Shown piece by piece: positions 8,404-16,758 of a stretch of 31,131 nt of DNA. Position numbers and translations under genes: made by a program. A model generated the notes under the pieces. That model was not told the DNA's origin, searched no databases, and saw nothing but the letters and a program-made list of their open reading frames with translations. The stretch is from Caldifarciminota bacterium 4484_100 (GTDB lineage: Bacteria; Hydrothermota; Tepidihabitantia; SM23-42), in NCBI GenBank assembly GCA_002049785.1, contig MUKB01000026.1:1-31131 (forward strand). The letters are read 5' to 3'. Every line of letters begins with the position of its first letter. Position 1 is the first letter of the stretch.

Positions 8404-9046
8404 AGAGATCACCCCGGTATGCCTTGGTTATCTTGATTTTATAAATTTTTCCCAACCCTCTTGTCCGGGACATAACCCTTACCTGACCGTCTATATCCGG
8501 GGCCTGAAAACGGGTGTGTCCAATAAGGGTGTTTCCTTTATGATGAATGAGCACCGGATAAACTCTATTCAGATGTTTTTGGCTAAATTCTTTTATTAAT
8601 TTTGACTGGAGCCTTAAAAGCCGTTTATACCTCTTTTCGATCACATCCCCAGGAAGCTGTTTTAATCGAGCAGCAACAGTCCCGGGTTCTCTAAAATACG
8701 GAAAGACCCCAAGCCAGTCAAAATATCGCTCGTTTAAGAAGTTATAAAGTTCGTTAAATTCTTCATCTGTTTCAGTTGGAAAACCAGCTATAACCGTTGT
8801 TCTTAGAGAAATTCCTTTAATTTTTTTAAGCTGTTTGACCAGAAATTCGATTCTTTTTCTATCAACCTTACGATTCATCAACTTAAGTATACGATCATTG
8901 ATATGCTGAATCGGAAGGTCGAGATACTTACAGACCTTTCTGTTGCGAGCAATCTCATCAATTATTTGCTCATCGAGTGATTTTGGATGGGCATAGAGAA
9001 ACTCCGATATTTTCCTTTGATCATCGGTATGGTGCAGTAAGAACAA
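8393..9046 (-). CDS. rimO: Ribosomal protein S12 methylthiotransferase RimO, C-terminal part (different frame)
   Basis: The coherent part starts at FLYAHPKSLDEQII, continues through the conserved 'KYLDLPIQH', 'LRTTVIAGFPTETDEEF' and 'FPYFREPGTVAARL' blocks, and ends with a TRAM domain including the RimO-typical 'FQAPDIDGQV' (about residues 180-190). The first 18 or so residues of this open frame (MFLLHHTDDQRKISE) are an out-of-frame reading of the CSYCTIP region and are not real. RimO is a radical-SAM enzyme that methylthiolates Asp88 of ribosomal protein S12. About 60 residues between the radical-SAM cysteine region and LYAHP are missing compared with RimO proteins I remember. The gene end overlaps the next gene (GDLYGE stop within the ATG region). 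Confidence 0.85.
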   Translation of the reverse strand: MFLLHHTDDQRKISEFLYAHPKSLDEQIIDEIARNRKVCKYLDLPIQHINDRILKLMNRKVDRKRIEFLVKQLKKIKGISLRTTVIAGFPTETDEEFNELYNFLNERYFDWLGVFPYFREPGTVAARLKQLPGDVIEKRYKRLLRLQSKLIKEFSQKHLNRVYPVLIHHKGNTLIGHTRFQAPDIDGQVRVMSRTRGLGKIYKIKITKAYRGDLYGE

Positions 9047-9462
9047 TAATTTGAGCAGCCGTCCGAAATCTTCAGGTATGCATAACCCCTTGTTGAACAG
9101 AGGCGGGCGTTTGATATATTTCCTCTGGAGATTGTGTGAATTAATTGTGTCTGTTCATTTAATTTGAACCAGGCTTTAACCCCTTTGAATCTTCTTCTCA
9201 ATCTTCCATCAAGTCGATTCACCGCGCAGCCTGTCACATAGACTTTGGTCTTTAACCCCTTTGTAGAACTGAGCACATCTGCAATTACCCTTTCGGTCTC
9301 TTCGATAGCTGGTTTGATAAACCCGCAGGTATTAATTATGACAACATCACTTTCATCAGGATTACTGCACAGCTCTATCCCTGTGTCTGCAAGAGAGCCG
9401 ATAATCTTTTCTGAATCAACAAGATTCTTTGGACATCCCAGGGAGATAACCGCAAGTCTCAC
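8962..9462 (-). CDS. rimO: Ribosomal protein S12 methylthiotransferase RimO, N-terminal part
   Basis: GTG start at 9462 after GAGGAG, overlapping the stop of the thioesterase (GTGA). The N-terminal MTTase domain has its three cluster cysteines (Cys10 in SLGCPKNLVDSE, Cys46 in NTCGFI, Cys79 in VTGC). The radical-SAM motif C-x3-C-x2-C is at Cys136, Cys140 and Cys143 (DGCSNYCSYCTIP). The frame is native up to about KYRSFSMP and then runs out into NHSMSK and a stop. The continuation is in another frame of 8393-9046, but the segment with the next strands and helices of the radical-SAM barrel, including the SAM-contact region, is absent. As written the gene cannot give an active enzyme unless the break is an assembly error. 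Confidence 0.88.
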   Translation of the reverse strand: MRLAVISLGCPKNLVDSEKIIGSLADTGIELCSNPDESDVVIINTCGFIKPAIEETERVIADVLSSTKGLKTKVYVTGCAVNRLDGRLRRRFKGVKAWFKLNEQTQLIHTISRGNISNARLCSTRGYAYLKISDGCSNYCSYCTIPMIKGKYRSFSMPIQNHSMSK

Positions 9463-9869
9463 TCGTTCTCCTCTGAGACTTTCAATAACTTCGCCTCGGC
9501 CTGGGCGATCAGGGTATCCTTTTTATCCCTTATCTCGGACCGAGCCAGGACCAATCTGTTTTTAACACTTGAAATTTGACCGGTCGCAAGATACTCTCTT
9601 TCGACGAACATCGCCTTTTTCAATCGAACCTTGAGGTCAACGGTAGCTGATTTGTGCCCTTTGGATTTTGCAGCCCAGGCTACCATTTCATCAAGTATAG
9701 CACAGACGATACCGCCATGGACAATACGATTGTAGCCCTGGGTCCATTTCGGCAAGACTACCTTTGATTTTACTCCATTTTCAGTCTCCACAATTTCGAG
9801 CCTTAGACCATTCTCATTCTCTTTTCCACAGACAAAACAGTAGTTGTCGAGAAGAAATTTAGTACTCAT
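9459..9869 (-). CDS. PaaI-type hotdog thioesterase family protein
   Basis: 136 residues, a full single hotdog domain. The active-site helix signature HGGIVCAILDEMVAW is at residues 51-65, with Asp60 in the usual acidic position. An N-terminal 'YCFVCGKENENGLRL' (Cys11, Cys14) is typical of the subgroup annotated as PaaI family or 4HBT thioesterases. These hydrolyse acyl-CoA or related thioesters; the substrate cannot be told. The start overlaps the end of lolA by 11 bases and the stop overlaps the rimO GTG, so translation is probably coupled through the operon. Confidence 0.85.
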   Translation of the reverse strand: MSTKFLLDNYCFVCGKENENGLRLEIVETENGVKSKVVLPKWTQGYNRIVHGGIVCAILDEMVAWAAKSKGHKSATVDLKVRLKKAMFVEREYLATGQISSVKNRLVLARSEIRDKKDTLIAQAEAKLLKVSEENE

Positions 9870-10470
9870 CGACCTTTATCCCTTTGGGAGGTTGGAATCT
9901 GAAGATTTTCCTGGGGATATTTTTATTCAATTCGATATGTTCAAACTCATACTTACTTTCAGACCCCACCTCATTCTCAATAGAAATTGCAGTGATATTA
10001 TAATTTTTCGGATCAATCGTTACTGTTATCTTCTGATATAACTCATTGCTGTCCTTTGGCAAGAGACTGATTTCGTAAGTAGCTTCTTTTCGCGCAAATG
10101 AAGCGGAAAAATGTTTTTCATAGTCCTTAAGGAATAATTCAGGATTGACCGAGAATGGAACCTGGCCCAATGACTGCTTAATCGCCCGCCTCTTTTCTGG
10201 AAGATATATCCATAATGATGAAGAATCTCCGATATAAATCTGATGCGGTTTATCAATCTCCATTCGAAAGTAATTCGGCCGGGAAAAATAGATTCTTCCG
10301 GTGAAGTTCTGGCAGGTTCCAGAAACCTCATCACAATAATATTGATTGAATTCCGCATAAAATGTCTTCAAATTTTCATACCGCTTTACGGTTTTATTGA
10401 TAACCTCATCCAAATCACCCGCAAAGAGGCTGAAGACAGCAAGAAGAAAGAAGATAATTTTTCTTTTCAT
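9859..10470 (-). CDS. lolA: Outer-membrane lipoprotein carrier protein LolA
   Basis: 203 residues with a signal peptide (MKRKIIFFLLAVFSLFAG) followed by the LolA-type start 'DLDEVINKTVKRYENLKTFYAEFNQ' and the half-barrel strands 'GRIYFSRPNYFRMEID' and 'LWIYLPEKRRAI'. LolA ferries lipoproteins across the periplasm from the LolCDE transporter to the outer membrane, so its presence supports a diderm envelope. The ATG at 10470 has AAGGAG 5 bases upstream and a promoter further up at 10489-10516. It is the first gene of a tightly packed minus-strand operon (lolA, thioesterase, rimO, barrel-like, TPR, racemase). A Cys pair (YYCDEVSGTC) near residue 50 could form a disulfide. Confidence 0.85.
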   Translation of the reverse strand: MKRKIIFFLLAVFSLFAGDLDEVINKTVKRYENLKTFYAEFNQYYCDEVSGTCQNFTGRIYFSRPNYFRMEIDKPHQIYIGDSSSLWIYLPEKRRAIKQSLGQVPFSVNPELFLKDYEKHFSASFARKEATYEISLLPKDSNELYQKITVTIDPKNYNITAISIENEVGSESKYEFEHIELNKNIPRKIFRFQPPKGIKVDEY

Positions 10471-10488
10471 ATTTCTCCTTTATTACCA

Positions 10489-10516
10489 ATCTTACACATA
10501 AAATTATAAAAGTCAA
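10489..10516 (-). promoter_or_regulatory. Probable promoter of the lolA operon
   Basis: Minus strand: TTGACT (10516-10511), 16 bases, TAAGAT (10494-10489, four of six consensus bases). An AAGGAG ribosome site follows before the lolA ATG. The -35 is good and the -10 mediocre. Confidence 0.5.
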
Positions 10517-10544
10517 TAAGACAGCGGTAAAATATTGAGTGATT

Positions 10545-11108
10545 AAAAAATCGTTGGTCATTGAGTTATTTGGAAAAGATTTAGTCATTGAGTCATTGAA
10601 AAAGCATTAGTCATTAAGTCATTGAGTAATTATGTCATTTTGAGTAATTATGTCATTGGAAAACCAGAGAAACAAGAAAAACGAGACAAACCAGAAAGGC
10701 ATTTCGGATTGCGAATTTCGGATTTCGGAATTAAAAGATTGATACTGGATAATAACATTGTCATTCCGAACCCTGTGCTGAGGAAGCTCAGTATTGTTTC
10801 GGAATCTCAATTTTTTTCAACTAGATAAACCAGAGAAACTAGAAAAACCAGATAAACCAGCAAACCATTTCGGATTGCGAATTTCGGATTTCGGATTTGA
10901 AAAAGAATGTCACCCTGAATTTATTTCAGGGTCTCAAGAGATGCTGAACCAAGTTCAGCATGACAAACGAGAGAAACCAGAAAAACGAGAAAAACCAGAC
11001 AAACCAGAGAAACCAGAAAAACCAGACAAACCAGAAAAACGAGAAAAACCAGACAAACCAGAGAAACCAGAAAAACCAGACAAACCAGAGAAACCAGAAA
11101 AACCAGAA
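10545..11108. repeat. Intergenic repeat island 2 (largest mosaic, no gene)
   Basis: About 560 bases with no credible gene between divergent lolA and the ATPase gene. Order: short direct repeats of TCATTGAGTCATT type (about 10547-10658); a short 9-bp array (10660-10697); a TTTCGGATT module (about 10693-10731); a nested palindrome module (10757-10820), the inverted counterpart of 5187-5249 at about 92% identity; a second short array (10819-10866); another TTTCGGATT module (10864-10894); a double stem-loop element (about 10907-10965); and a long array (10965-11108). The open frames through it (K-P-E/D repeats) follow from a 9-bp period being a multiple of three and are not taken as genes. Confidence 0.85.
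10965..11108 (+). repeat. 9-bp tandem array, 16 units of AAACCAGAN
   Basis: Exactly sixteen 9-bp units; base 5 varies (C/G, giving CCA or CGA) and base 9 varies (A, C, G). Units 2-7 and 8-13 have the same variant order, so 10974-11027 and 11028-11081 are a perfect 54-bp tandem duplication. The array stops 6 bases before the -35 box (11115) of the ATPase gene. Confidence 0.9.
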
Positions 11109-11114
11109 TATCTC

Positions 11115-11142
11115 TTGACAAACCCGAAAATCTGAAGAGAAT
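11115..11142 (+). promoter_or_regulatory. Promoter of the ATPase-CheW-MCP cluster, leaderless arrangement
   Basis: TTGACA (11115-11120), 16 bases, GAGAAT (11137-11142), then only 7 bases to the ATG at 11150. No ribosome-binding site lies between. The -10 matches four of six bases. Confidence 0.5.
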
Positions 11143-11149
11143 TAGCCAT

Positions 11150-11953
11150 ATGAATATTGAGGCATACTGGGGGCTGAAAGAGAAGCCGTTTCTCAATACT
11201 CCGGATACAAGATATCTCTATGAATCAGAAGACTTTGTCGAGGCGATGGGTCGAATTCTGTTCAACCTCAAAGAGGTTAAAGGCGGACTCACACTGATAA
11301 CCGGTGAGGTGGGATGTGGAAAGACATTATTGGTCTATAGCCTGATAGAAAAATTACCCGGATCAAGATTTACCACGATTAAACTGATAAATCCAAAGTT
11401 CTCACCCACCCAGTTATTGAGAATGATTGTCCAGGAACTCGGTGATGAAGAGCCACCCCGGTATCGCACCAAACTGATGGAGAAACTTCAATCATTGCTC
11501 ATCAAAAGCGATAAAAAGAACATTACACCGGTATTGTTGATTGATGAGGCACAGGCCATACCGAAAAGGACTTTGGAGGAGATAAGACTATTATTAAACT
11601 ACGAAGACAAGAAGAAGAAGTTACTTCAGATAATCCTGTTGGGCCAGCCTGAATTGAAAAAAAGAATTCAGGAGATAGAACAGTTGAATCAGCGCATAAA
11701 TATCCGCTATCACCTTCGTGGATTAAATGCAGAAGAGACCAAGAAATATATCAAACACAGATTGAAGATAGCCCAGGCAAAACGGAAAGTCTTCACCCCC
11801 TCTTCAGTCTCCTTAATTCATAAACTCTCCCGTGGTATCCCACGGTTAATAAATACCCTCGCGACCAATTCGATGTATGCGGGATTACTTCTCAAAAAAG
11901 ACATAATTGATGAACCGCTTATAAATGAGGTTTACAAGGAGTTGATTCAATAA
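11150..11953 (+). CDS. ExeA/GspA-like AAA ATPase
   Basis: 267 residues. The start 'YWGLKEKPFLNTPDTRYLY' is the hallmark of the ExeA/GspA family (also MSHA MshM-like ATPases). Walker A is GEVGCGKT at about 52-59, Walker B is VLLIDEAQ at about 128-135, and a sensor-like 'LLGQPEL' and 'RGIPRLINTLA' follow. ExeA-type ATPases help place secretion or pilus machinery through the cell wall; this one lacks the C-terminal peptidoglycan-binding domain of ExeA proper. The stop overlaps the ATG of the CheW gene (TAATG), and a second CheW and an MCP follow, so it probably works with a chemosensory receptor complex; that link is inference from operon structure. There is no ribosome site before the ATG, but a promoter lies 7 bases away. 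Confidence 0.88.
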   Translation: MNIEAYWGLKEKPFLNTPDTRYLYESEDFVEAMGRILFNLKEVKGGLTLITGEVGCGKTLLVYSLIEKLPGSRFTTIKLINPKFSPTQLLRMIVQELGDEEPPRYRTKLMEKLQSLLIKSDKKNITPVLLIDEAQAIPKRTLEEIRLLLNYEDKKKKLLQIILLGQPELKKRIQEIEQLNQRINIRYHLRGLNAEETKKYIKHRLKIAQAKRKVFTPSSVSLIHKLSRGIPRLINTLATNSMYAGLLLKKDIIDEPLINEVYKELIQ

Positions 11954-12510
11954 TGGCAATTAAATTCCGCCAATTTTATCGACAGGATAAACCACGAGTC
12001 ACAAAAGAGGTGAAGAAAGAGATCCCTAAGAAAAGAATCGAGGCATCCAAGGCAGAAGACAAAAGTCTGGCGGTTTTTGGCGTGGGCAAGGAATGGTTTG
12101 CAATTGAGCTCGATGCAATCTTAGAGATTATCCATTCATTCGAATTGATCTCGGTTCCACATCTGCCTGTTTCATTTATTGGCGTCGTAAACCTGAGGGG
12201 AGAATCAGTGCCCGTCATCGATCTCAGAAGCTTACTTAAAGAAAAAGAACCTGATGAGGATAAAACCGAAGTACGGCCCTGCTTAATAACAATAATTGAT
12301 GACTCCAAAATCGGATTTCTTGTGGATACTGAGGTTGAAATTGTAAATTTCAATGAAGGGAAATTTTCTCCTTTACCCGATATCTACTCAAAGGAAGAGG
12401 CAAAATTTTTGGCTGGAATATTCTGGTATCAGGATAGATTTGCGGGGGTTCTAAAACCCCGTGAATTGATTAACACCCTTACTGAATGGAGGCAAAATGA
12501 TGAAACATAA
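11953..12510 (+). CDS. CheW-like chemotaxis coupling protein
   Basis: 185 residues: a charged N-terminal extension of about 35 residues (KEVKKEIPKKRIEASKAEDK) and then a CheW domain (about 38-180) with the diagnostic stretch 'SFIGVVNLRGESVPVIDLRSLL', 'IGFLVDTEVEIVNF' and 'FLAGIFWYQDRFAGVLKPRELI'. CheW couples chemoreceptors to the CheA kinase. No CheA gene is in the window. The start overlaps the ATPase stop and the stop overlaps the MCP start, so translation is coupled within the operon. Confidence 0.9.
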   Translation: MAIKFRQFYRQDKPRVTKEVKKEIPKKRIEASKAEDKSLAVFGVGKEWFAIELDAILEIIHSFELISVPHLPVSFIGVVNLRGESVPVIDLRSLLKEKEPDEDKTEVRPCLITIIDDSKIGFLVDTEVEIVNFNEGKFSPLPDIYSKEEAKFLAGIFWYQDRFAGVLKPRELINTLTEWRQNDET

Positions 12511-12838
12511 GTTACCCATAGCGATACTGGCCCTGCTGTTACAAATTATTTTATTCGCCCTTTTGACGGGCCAGCTCGTATTCAATCAATGGAATCGGCT
12601 CGTCCTCTATTTTATCATCCTCTCTATCATCAACTTTCTCTATGTCATAATCTTTGAGTCAAGATTCAAACTCAACCGGGTATATCTCGATTATGCAATC
12701 GGAACCCTTTCTGCATCGATACTCTCCGCCCTTTTCACAGGCACATCATCAACCTATTTTTTCTGGATACTGCTGTATGGAATCGTCGCTGCATTTTTAT
12801 CCGGAATAATAATCTATCATATTACAAGGTATTCATAA
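12497..12838 (+). CDS. Methyl-accepting chemotaxis protein, N-terminal membrane part (frame broken at about 12830)
   Basis: 113 residues with four hydrophobic segments (about 6-28, 35-55, 68-84, 90-110) and no periplasmic sensor domain, so the receptor would sense within or at the membrane. The frame ends at TAA 12838 just after YHITRYS. The continuation lies in another frame starting [24 protein letters not shown] (from about 12829), a further hydrophobic helix followed by a HAMP-like or linker helix leading into the signalling domain. The ATG at 12500 has GGAGG 7 bases upstream and may be the real start rather than 12497. I infer a frame break in one MCP gene spanning 12497-13929, though two separate proteins cannot be excluded from sequence alone. 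Confidence 0.7.
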   Translation: MMKHKLPIAILALLLQIILFALLTGQLVFNQWNRLVLYFIILSIINFLYVIIFESRFKLNRVYLDYAIGTLSASILSALFTGTSSTYFFWILLYGIVAAFLSGIIIYHITRYS

Positions 12839-12978
12839 TCTCCTGGGCGGTCGCCTCAGCACTTGTCTTACCCCTCCAGCGTGCCCATAATAAGCTTTTA
12901 AATGATATAAAAAATTGGCAGAATACGAAAGAAATTTCTTCGGGTGCTAACTTTCTTACTGAAGAAATCGCCGCTGAA

Positions 12979-13929
12979 TTGAACAATGTCTTTACTACAA
13001 TAAGAGAGACCCTCAAAAATGTTTTGAATTTAGGCGGTGAAATCAAAAAATCCTCTGAAGACCTCTCCACCGCGGCGGTGCAGATGAATGCATCATTACA
13101 AGAAGTTTCATCCACCATTCAGCATATCTCAAGTGGAGCCCAAGATCAATCTTCCGCCATCACTACAATCGCCCATTCAATCGAGGAATTAAATAATCTT
13201 ACTACTTCGATATCCTCTCAGGTAAAGATGGCATCGGTATCATCGCGAAGGACAACCGATTCAGCAAAACAGGGTATGGAGTTTTCAAAAAAAGAGGCGG
13301 ATATTACAAAGAAGATATTCGAAGAGACAAAATTCATTGAAGATAAGATGGCACGGCTTCTAATTCAATCGAACGAAATCAAGAAGATTCTTGATATCAT
13401 TACAAGTATCACTGAACAGACTGACCTGCTTGCACTTAATGCGGCAATTGAGGCGGCACGCGTCGGGGAGCAGGGGAGAGGCTTTGCTGTAGTTGCGGAT
13501 GAGATTAGAAATCTCGCTAATGAAACAAGAAACTCATCGGCAACAGTAGAAAACCTGATAGTAGAAATCAACAATACAATTCAGGAGTTGAGTCAGCTGT
13601 TAACTTCTGAAAAGAAACGCATTACTGAATCGAACGAACTCGCCTCACAAACCGAAGAACAGTTCACCGGCATTGTGAAGGCGGTTGACCTGGTTACCGA
13701 CATGGTATCCCGAATTAACCAGGCAGCGGCTGAGCAAGCCGAACATACAAAATCATTGGTTAAACAGATTGAACAGATCGCCCAGGTTGCATCTGATACC
13801 GCGGCCTCAACCGAAGAGGTTTCGGCATCGGTTCAGGAACAGACCGCCTCTATGGAACAGTTCAGCTCAACCGCCCAGTTACTGTCTGATGTTGTCGTAA
13901 AGTTGAACCAGCTACTGGAAAGGTTGTGA
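12979..13929 (+). CDS. Methyl-accepting chemotaxis protein, cytoplasmic signalling part
   Basis: 316 residues from the first possible start (TTG 12979); coding is evident in this frame from about 12829, where no start codon exists. It is a long coiled-coil antiparallel hairpin with the highly conserved MCP tip '[31 protein letters not shown]' (about residues 150-180). It ends in '[28 protein letters not shown]'. The tip is where CheA and CheW bind. There is no C-terminal CheR pentapeptide. The stop overlaps the GTG of the second CheW gene (GTGA). See the N-terminal part for the frame break. Confidence 0.88.
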   Translation: MNNVFTTIRETLKNVLNLGGEIKKSSEDLSTAAVQMNASLQEVSSTIQHISSGAQDQSSAITTIAHSIEELNNLTTSISSQVKMASVSSRRTTDSAKQGMEFSKKEADITKKIFEETKFIEDKMARLLIQSNEIKKILDIITSITEQTDLLALNAAIEAARVGEQGRGFAVVADEIRNLANETRNSSATVENLIVEINNTIQELSQLLTSEKKRITESNELASQTEEQFTGIVKAVDLVTDMVSRINQAAAEQAEHTKSLVKQIEQIAQVASDTAASTEEVSASVQEQTASMEQFSSTAQLLSDVVVKLNQLLERL

Positions 13930-14357
13930 AGGAAAGCTACTATCTCAAATATTCCATCGGCAAGGTTGTCTTTGCGACACCGATTGAAGAAGTAAGAGAA
14001 ATCGCCCGACCCAAAGAGATAATCGAAAAGACCGGTCTGGCGAAAAATCTTGCCGGTTATTTTCGTCTGAGAAAACAGCGGATACTACTCTTTGACCTAC
14101 CCGGTTTTCTTAAACTCAACGGTCATAAAGAGTTTGAGGTTATCGTCTCGACAATTGATGGAAGACCCATCGGATTTAAGGTAAATAAAGTATTGGGTAT
14201 TGTAGTTTCAGACGAATTGAGTCCATTCCCGGAATTGGTGAAGCCGAAGAAATTTTTAAAGGGCGTAATAAAGGACGGTAAGGAGTTTATCCAGGTTCTT
14301 TCCTTTGAGAGCCTGCTGTCAGGTTCAAGACTGAAGACAATAAAGAAATATCTGTAA
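13926..14357 (+). CDS. Second CheW-like protein (divergent)
   Basis: 143 residues beginning at GTG 13926, overlapping the MCP stop. It reads as a divergent CheW fold: '[25 protein letters not shown]' at the start, '[23 protein letters not shown]' in place of the usual 'GVINLRGKIVPVIDL', '[21 protein letters not shown]', and a terminal '[22 protein letters not shown]'. The pattern of strands matches CheW, but the Arg-Gly turn is lost. Two CheW proteins of unlike sequence flanking one receptor suggest distinct binding faces or a regulator role; this is inference. Confidence 0.75.
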   Translation: MKESYYLKYSIGKVVFATPIEEVREIARPKEIIEKTGLAKNLAGYFRLRKQRILLFDLPGFLKLNGHKEFEVIVSTIDGRPIGFKVNKVLGIVVSDELSPFPELVKPKKFLKGVIKDGKEFIQVLSFESLLSGSRLKTIKKYL

Positions 14358-14376
14358 TATAAAAAGGAGTGAAATT

Positions 14377-15912
14377 ATGAAGAAATATATTCTATTTCTG
14401 GTCTTATGTATGGTAAATAGCAGAGGGCAGAATATAATCCAGAATCCCGGTTTTGAATATTGGTCTGGAGGACAACCCATATACTGGCAGAAGGATGACT
14501 CAATTTTGTTGTATCAAGAAAATACCACTGTCCATTCAGGAAATTTCAGTGTTAAGGATAGCTTAATCACCCAGACCCAGACAAAGGCAGACCTGTTTCA
14601 GGGATATATTGAGGTCCAGCCCAATATTCAGTATAATTTCCATATCTGGGTATGGGATGATGATCCTGCAGGGAGGCTCAGGCCGGGTGTTGAATGGTTT
14701 CCTTCTGGAACCTACTGGTCCGGTAATTATTCAGTTGACTCTTCTGCCTGGCAGGAGTTGAGTTTTACTGTCATATCACCCAGCGATGCGGAGTCGGTCC
14801 TCGTACTTATCCGGGCATATGATGTCGCTTCAAACTGGGATGGAGGCGCAGTCTTCTACCTTGACGATGTATATTTCGCCCCTTTAGCTACACAACCACC
14901 CCTTATCATTCGGGTCTGGCACCATCCGATAAACCCTGCACCAAATACTACTGAAGATATCTATGCCTGGGTAACCGATGACGGAACAATTATCGCTGAT
15001 ACCCTGTTCTATGGAGTGAATAACCTTTCCAATCTGATAAAATGCACCCATTATACAATTCATAACGACACATTCAGATTTCATATACCCTGTGGGGAAG
15101 AGGGAGATACGGTCTTTTATTATCTGAAATTTTATGATGACGACGGCCTCGAGGTCTCTTCAGATACCCATTCTTATTTTGTGGGAATAACAGGGATTTC
15201 GATAAATGAAGTCTACTATGATACCCCTGGACCAGATTCAGGATGTTTTATAGAACTATATGCAGAACCGGGAACCGGGCTCGATGGTATGAGCATTAAA
15301 GGTATCAATGGTAATGGTGGAAATGAATATGTGGAGATTGATCTGAGCGGACATTCCATTCCCCAGGACGGATTTTTTGTTATTGCAGATTGTGGGACTG
15401 TGCCCAATGCAGACCTCATTGACCCCGGTGTCGATCTACAGAACGGTCCGGACAATGTTCAGTTGTGTCTGAATGGTATTGTAATAGATGCCCTGGGCTA
15501 TGGTGAACTTGATGGCTGGGTGTTTGTCGGTGAATGGTGTCCGGGCCAGGATGTCTCTGAAGGCCATTCACTGGGACGCTATCCTGATGGGTCTGATACA
15601 GATAATAATGCGGTCGATTTTAATGACTATGTTGCTGTCACACCGGGTGAATCAAATCCAGCTGTGGGTATTGAGTTGGATAGCCGATCAAAGCCTTCTG
15701 TGCATATAATGAACCCGGTGAGGTCCGATGCACGATTCTGCTCGATAATTAAAGAAAAAGACCATTACCCGCTTGAAATATTCAATATCCTGGGGCAGAG
15801 GGTTAAACTTGTATTTCACCCGATGGAGCCAATAGGTCTAAGCACTGGCGCATATATTATCCGTTCTGATAATGAGAAGGGGTTCGGTTTAAAGTTCATT
15901 GTCCTGCGGTGA
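14377..15912 (+). CDS. Secreted multi-domain protein with lamin-tail domain and type-IX-like sorting tail
   Basis: 511 residues after a clear AAGGAG site. A signal peptide ([17 protein letters not shown]) is followed by a carbohydrate-binding-like jelly roll (about 20-165: '[15 protein letters not shown]' and '[11 protein letters not shown]' are typical). Then come a beta-sandwich linker (about 170-270, '[20 protein letters not shown]') and a lamin-tail domain (about 272-425: '[26 protein letters not shown]', '[11 protein letters not shown]'). The C-terminal tail (about 460-511: '[14 protein letters not shown]', '[11 protein letters not shown]') resembles the type A sorting signal of the type IX secretion system. 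It is probably an exported, surface-displayed adhesin or matrix protein; no catalytic motif was seen. Confidence 0.8.
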   Translation: MKKYILFLVLCMVNSRGQNIIQNPGFEYWSGGQPIYWQKDDSILLYQENTTVHSGNFSVKDSLITQTQTKADLFQGYIEVQPNIQYNFHIWVWDDDPAGRLRPGVEWFPSGTYWSGNYSVDSSAWQELSFTVISPSDAESVLVLIRAYDVASNWDGGAVFYLDDVYFAPLATQPPLIIRVWHHPINPAPNTTEDIYAWVTDDGTIIADTLFYGVNNLSNLIKCTHYTIHNDTFRFHIPCGEEGDTVFYYLKFYDDDGLEVSSDTHSYFVGITGISINEVYYDTPGPDSGCFIELYAEPGTGLDGMSIKGINGNGGNEYVEIDLSGHSIPQDGFFVIADCGTVPNADLIDPGVDLQNGPDNVQLCLNGIVIDALGYGELDGWVFVGEWCPGQDVSEGHSLGRYPDGSDTDNNAVDFNDYVAVTPGESNPAVGIELDSRSKPSVHIMNPVRSDARFCSIIKEKDHYPLEIFNILGQRVKLVFHPMEPIGLSTGAYIIRSDNEKGFGLKFIVLR

Positions 15913-15923
15913 ACATTTCTGCC

Positions 15924-15951
15924 TTGACACTCCAGATTTTTTTTATAAAAT
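15924..15951 (+). promoter_or_regulatory. Promoter of the rubredoxin gene
   Basis: TTGACA (15924-15929), 16 bases, TAAAAT (15946-15951). A short leader with AAAAAGGAGG leads to the ATG at 15974. Confidence 0.6.
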
Positions 15952-15973
15952 AGGACGCTTAAAAAGGAGGTCT

Positions 15974-16150
15974 ATGATAGGTCAATGGCAATGCACCGTT
16001 TGTGGATATATCTATGAACCGGATTATGGGGATCCGGACAACGGAATTCCCGCGGGCACATTATTTGAAAACCTCCCTGAAGATTGGGTATGTCCAGAAT
16101 GCGGTGCTGAGAAGGACCAATTTGAACCCTATGTTGAGGAAGAGTATTGA
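15974..16150 (+). CDS. Rubredoxin
   Basis: 58 residues with the two knuckles that bind a single Fe: Cys7-x2-Cys10 (QCTVCGYIY) and Cys40-x2-Cys43 ([14 protein letters not shown]). Rubredoxins are small cytosolic electron carriers, common in anaerobes where they feed superoxide reductase, rubrerythrin and related oxygen or ROS scavengers. It starts at the ATG after AAAAAGGAGGTCT with its own promoter. The C-terminus is acidic (EEEY). A second rubredoxin is at 28394-28576; the two differ in the middle and may serve different partners. Confidence 0.95.
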   Translation: MIGQWQCTVCGYIYEPDYGDPDNGIPAGTLFENLPEDWVCPECGAEKDQFEPYVEEEY

Positions 16151-16192
16151 GCCCGGGATTTAGCCGCTATTCAAGGGCACCGGGCCCCTTTC
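16151..16192 (+). terminator. Possible terminator after rubredoxin
   Basis: GCCCGG (16151-16156) pairs with CCGGGC (16180-16185), followed by CCCTTTCTTC. The loop is long and the T run is interrupted, so support is weak. Confidence 0.3.
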
Positions 16193-16242
16193 TTCTAAGA
16201 TATGTATTAAACCATTCGCTTATCGATGTGAGTCATATATAA

Positions 16243-16758
16243 ATGAATGGCAATGAAGATATTCAACTGGTGCAGGATTTTAAGAGTGGCGATGAAAAGG
16301 CATTTGACCGTCTCTTTGAGAAGTATCAGGGCTCGGTCTATTCGCTCTGTTATCGCTATACCAGGAACGAGAGTGATGCAAAAGAGGTCTGCCAGGATGT
16401 TTTCATCAAGGTTTATAACAATCTCAAGAAATTCAATGAAAAATCGAAGTTTTTTACCTGGTTATATCGCATTACAGTTAATACCTGTATCTCCTTCAGA
16501 CGAAGAAATCGGTCGGTCCAACAGTATGAGCCTGAGGCAATGGTTTCGATGGACCAGAGAATAAGGATGAAGATTGCGATTAATGATGCTCTGAGAAAAC
16601 TTCCCAAGCGACAGCGGATGGTCTTTCTCCTGCACCATTATGAAGGATATACATTCGATGAGGTAGGGGATATAATGGGGATCAGCACAGGAACCGCAAA
16701 AGCGAATCATTATCACGCAATAAGAAAGTTACGGGAGTTGTTAAAGGAGTGGATATGA
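16243..16758 (+). CDS. ECF-type RNA polymerase sigma factor (sigma-E-like)
   Basis: 171 residues. Region 2 is at about 20-85 ('AFDRLFEKYQGSVYSLCYRYTRNESDAKEVCQDVFIKVYNNL', then 'FTWLYRITVNTCISFRRR'). Region 4 is at about 110-168 ('LRKLPKRQRMVFLLHHYEGYTFDEVGDIMGISTGTAKANHYHAIRKLRELL') with its helix-turn-helix. There is no region 1 or 3, as in the extracytoplasmic-function group. The stop overlaps the start of an anti-sigma factor and a Spy/CpxP-like periplasmic protein follows, the standard layout for an envelope-stress regulon. A TATATA lies 1 base before the ATG and no ribosome site is apparent; no convincing -35 was seen. Confidence 0.92.
   Translation: MNGNEDIQLVQDFKSGDEKAFDRLFEKYQGSVYSLCYRYTRNESDAKEVCQDVFIKVYNNLKKFNEKSKFFTWLYRITVNTCISFRRRNRSVQQYEPEAMVSMDQRIRMKIAINDALRKLPKRQRMVFLLHHYEGYTFDEVGDIMGISTGTAKANHYHAIRKLRELLKEWI

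Noticed and set aside
8985..9040. Programmed ribosomal frameshift in rimO
   Set aside because: A shift cannot restore the missing 60 residues; no slippery heptamer with a downstream structure was recognised.
10965..11108. CRISPR array
   Set aside because: Units are 9 bp, contiguous and without unique spacers, and no cas gene is present.
10794..11135. Open frame with many K-P-E/K-P-D triplets
   Set aside because: It is a read-through of the 9-bp array and neighbouring repeats; both strands and several frames are open because the unit is a multiple of three. No start site or ribosome site supports it.
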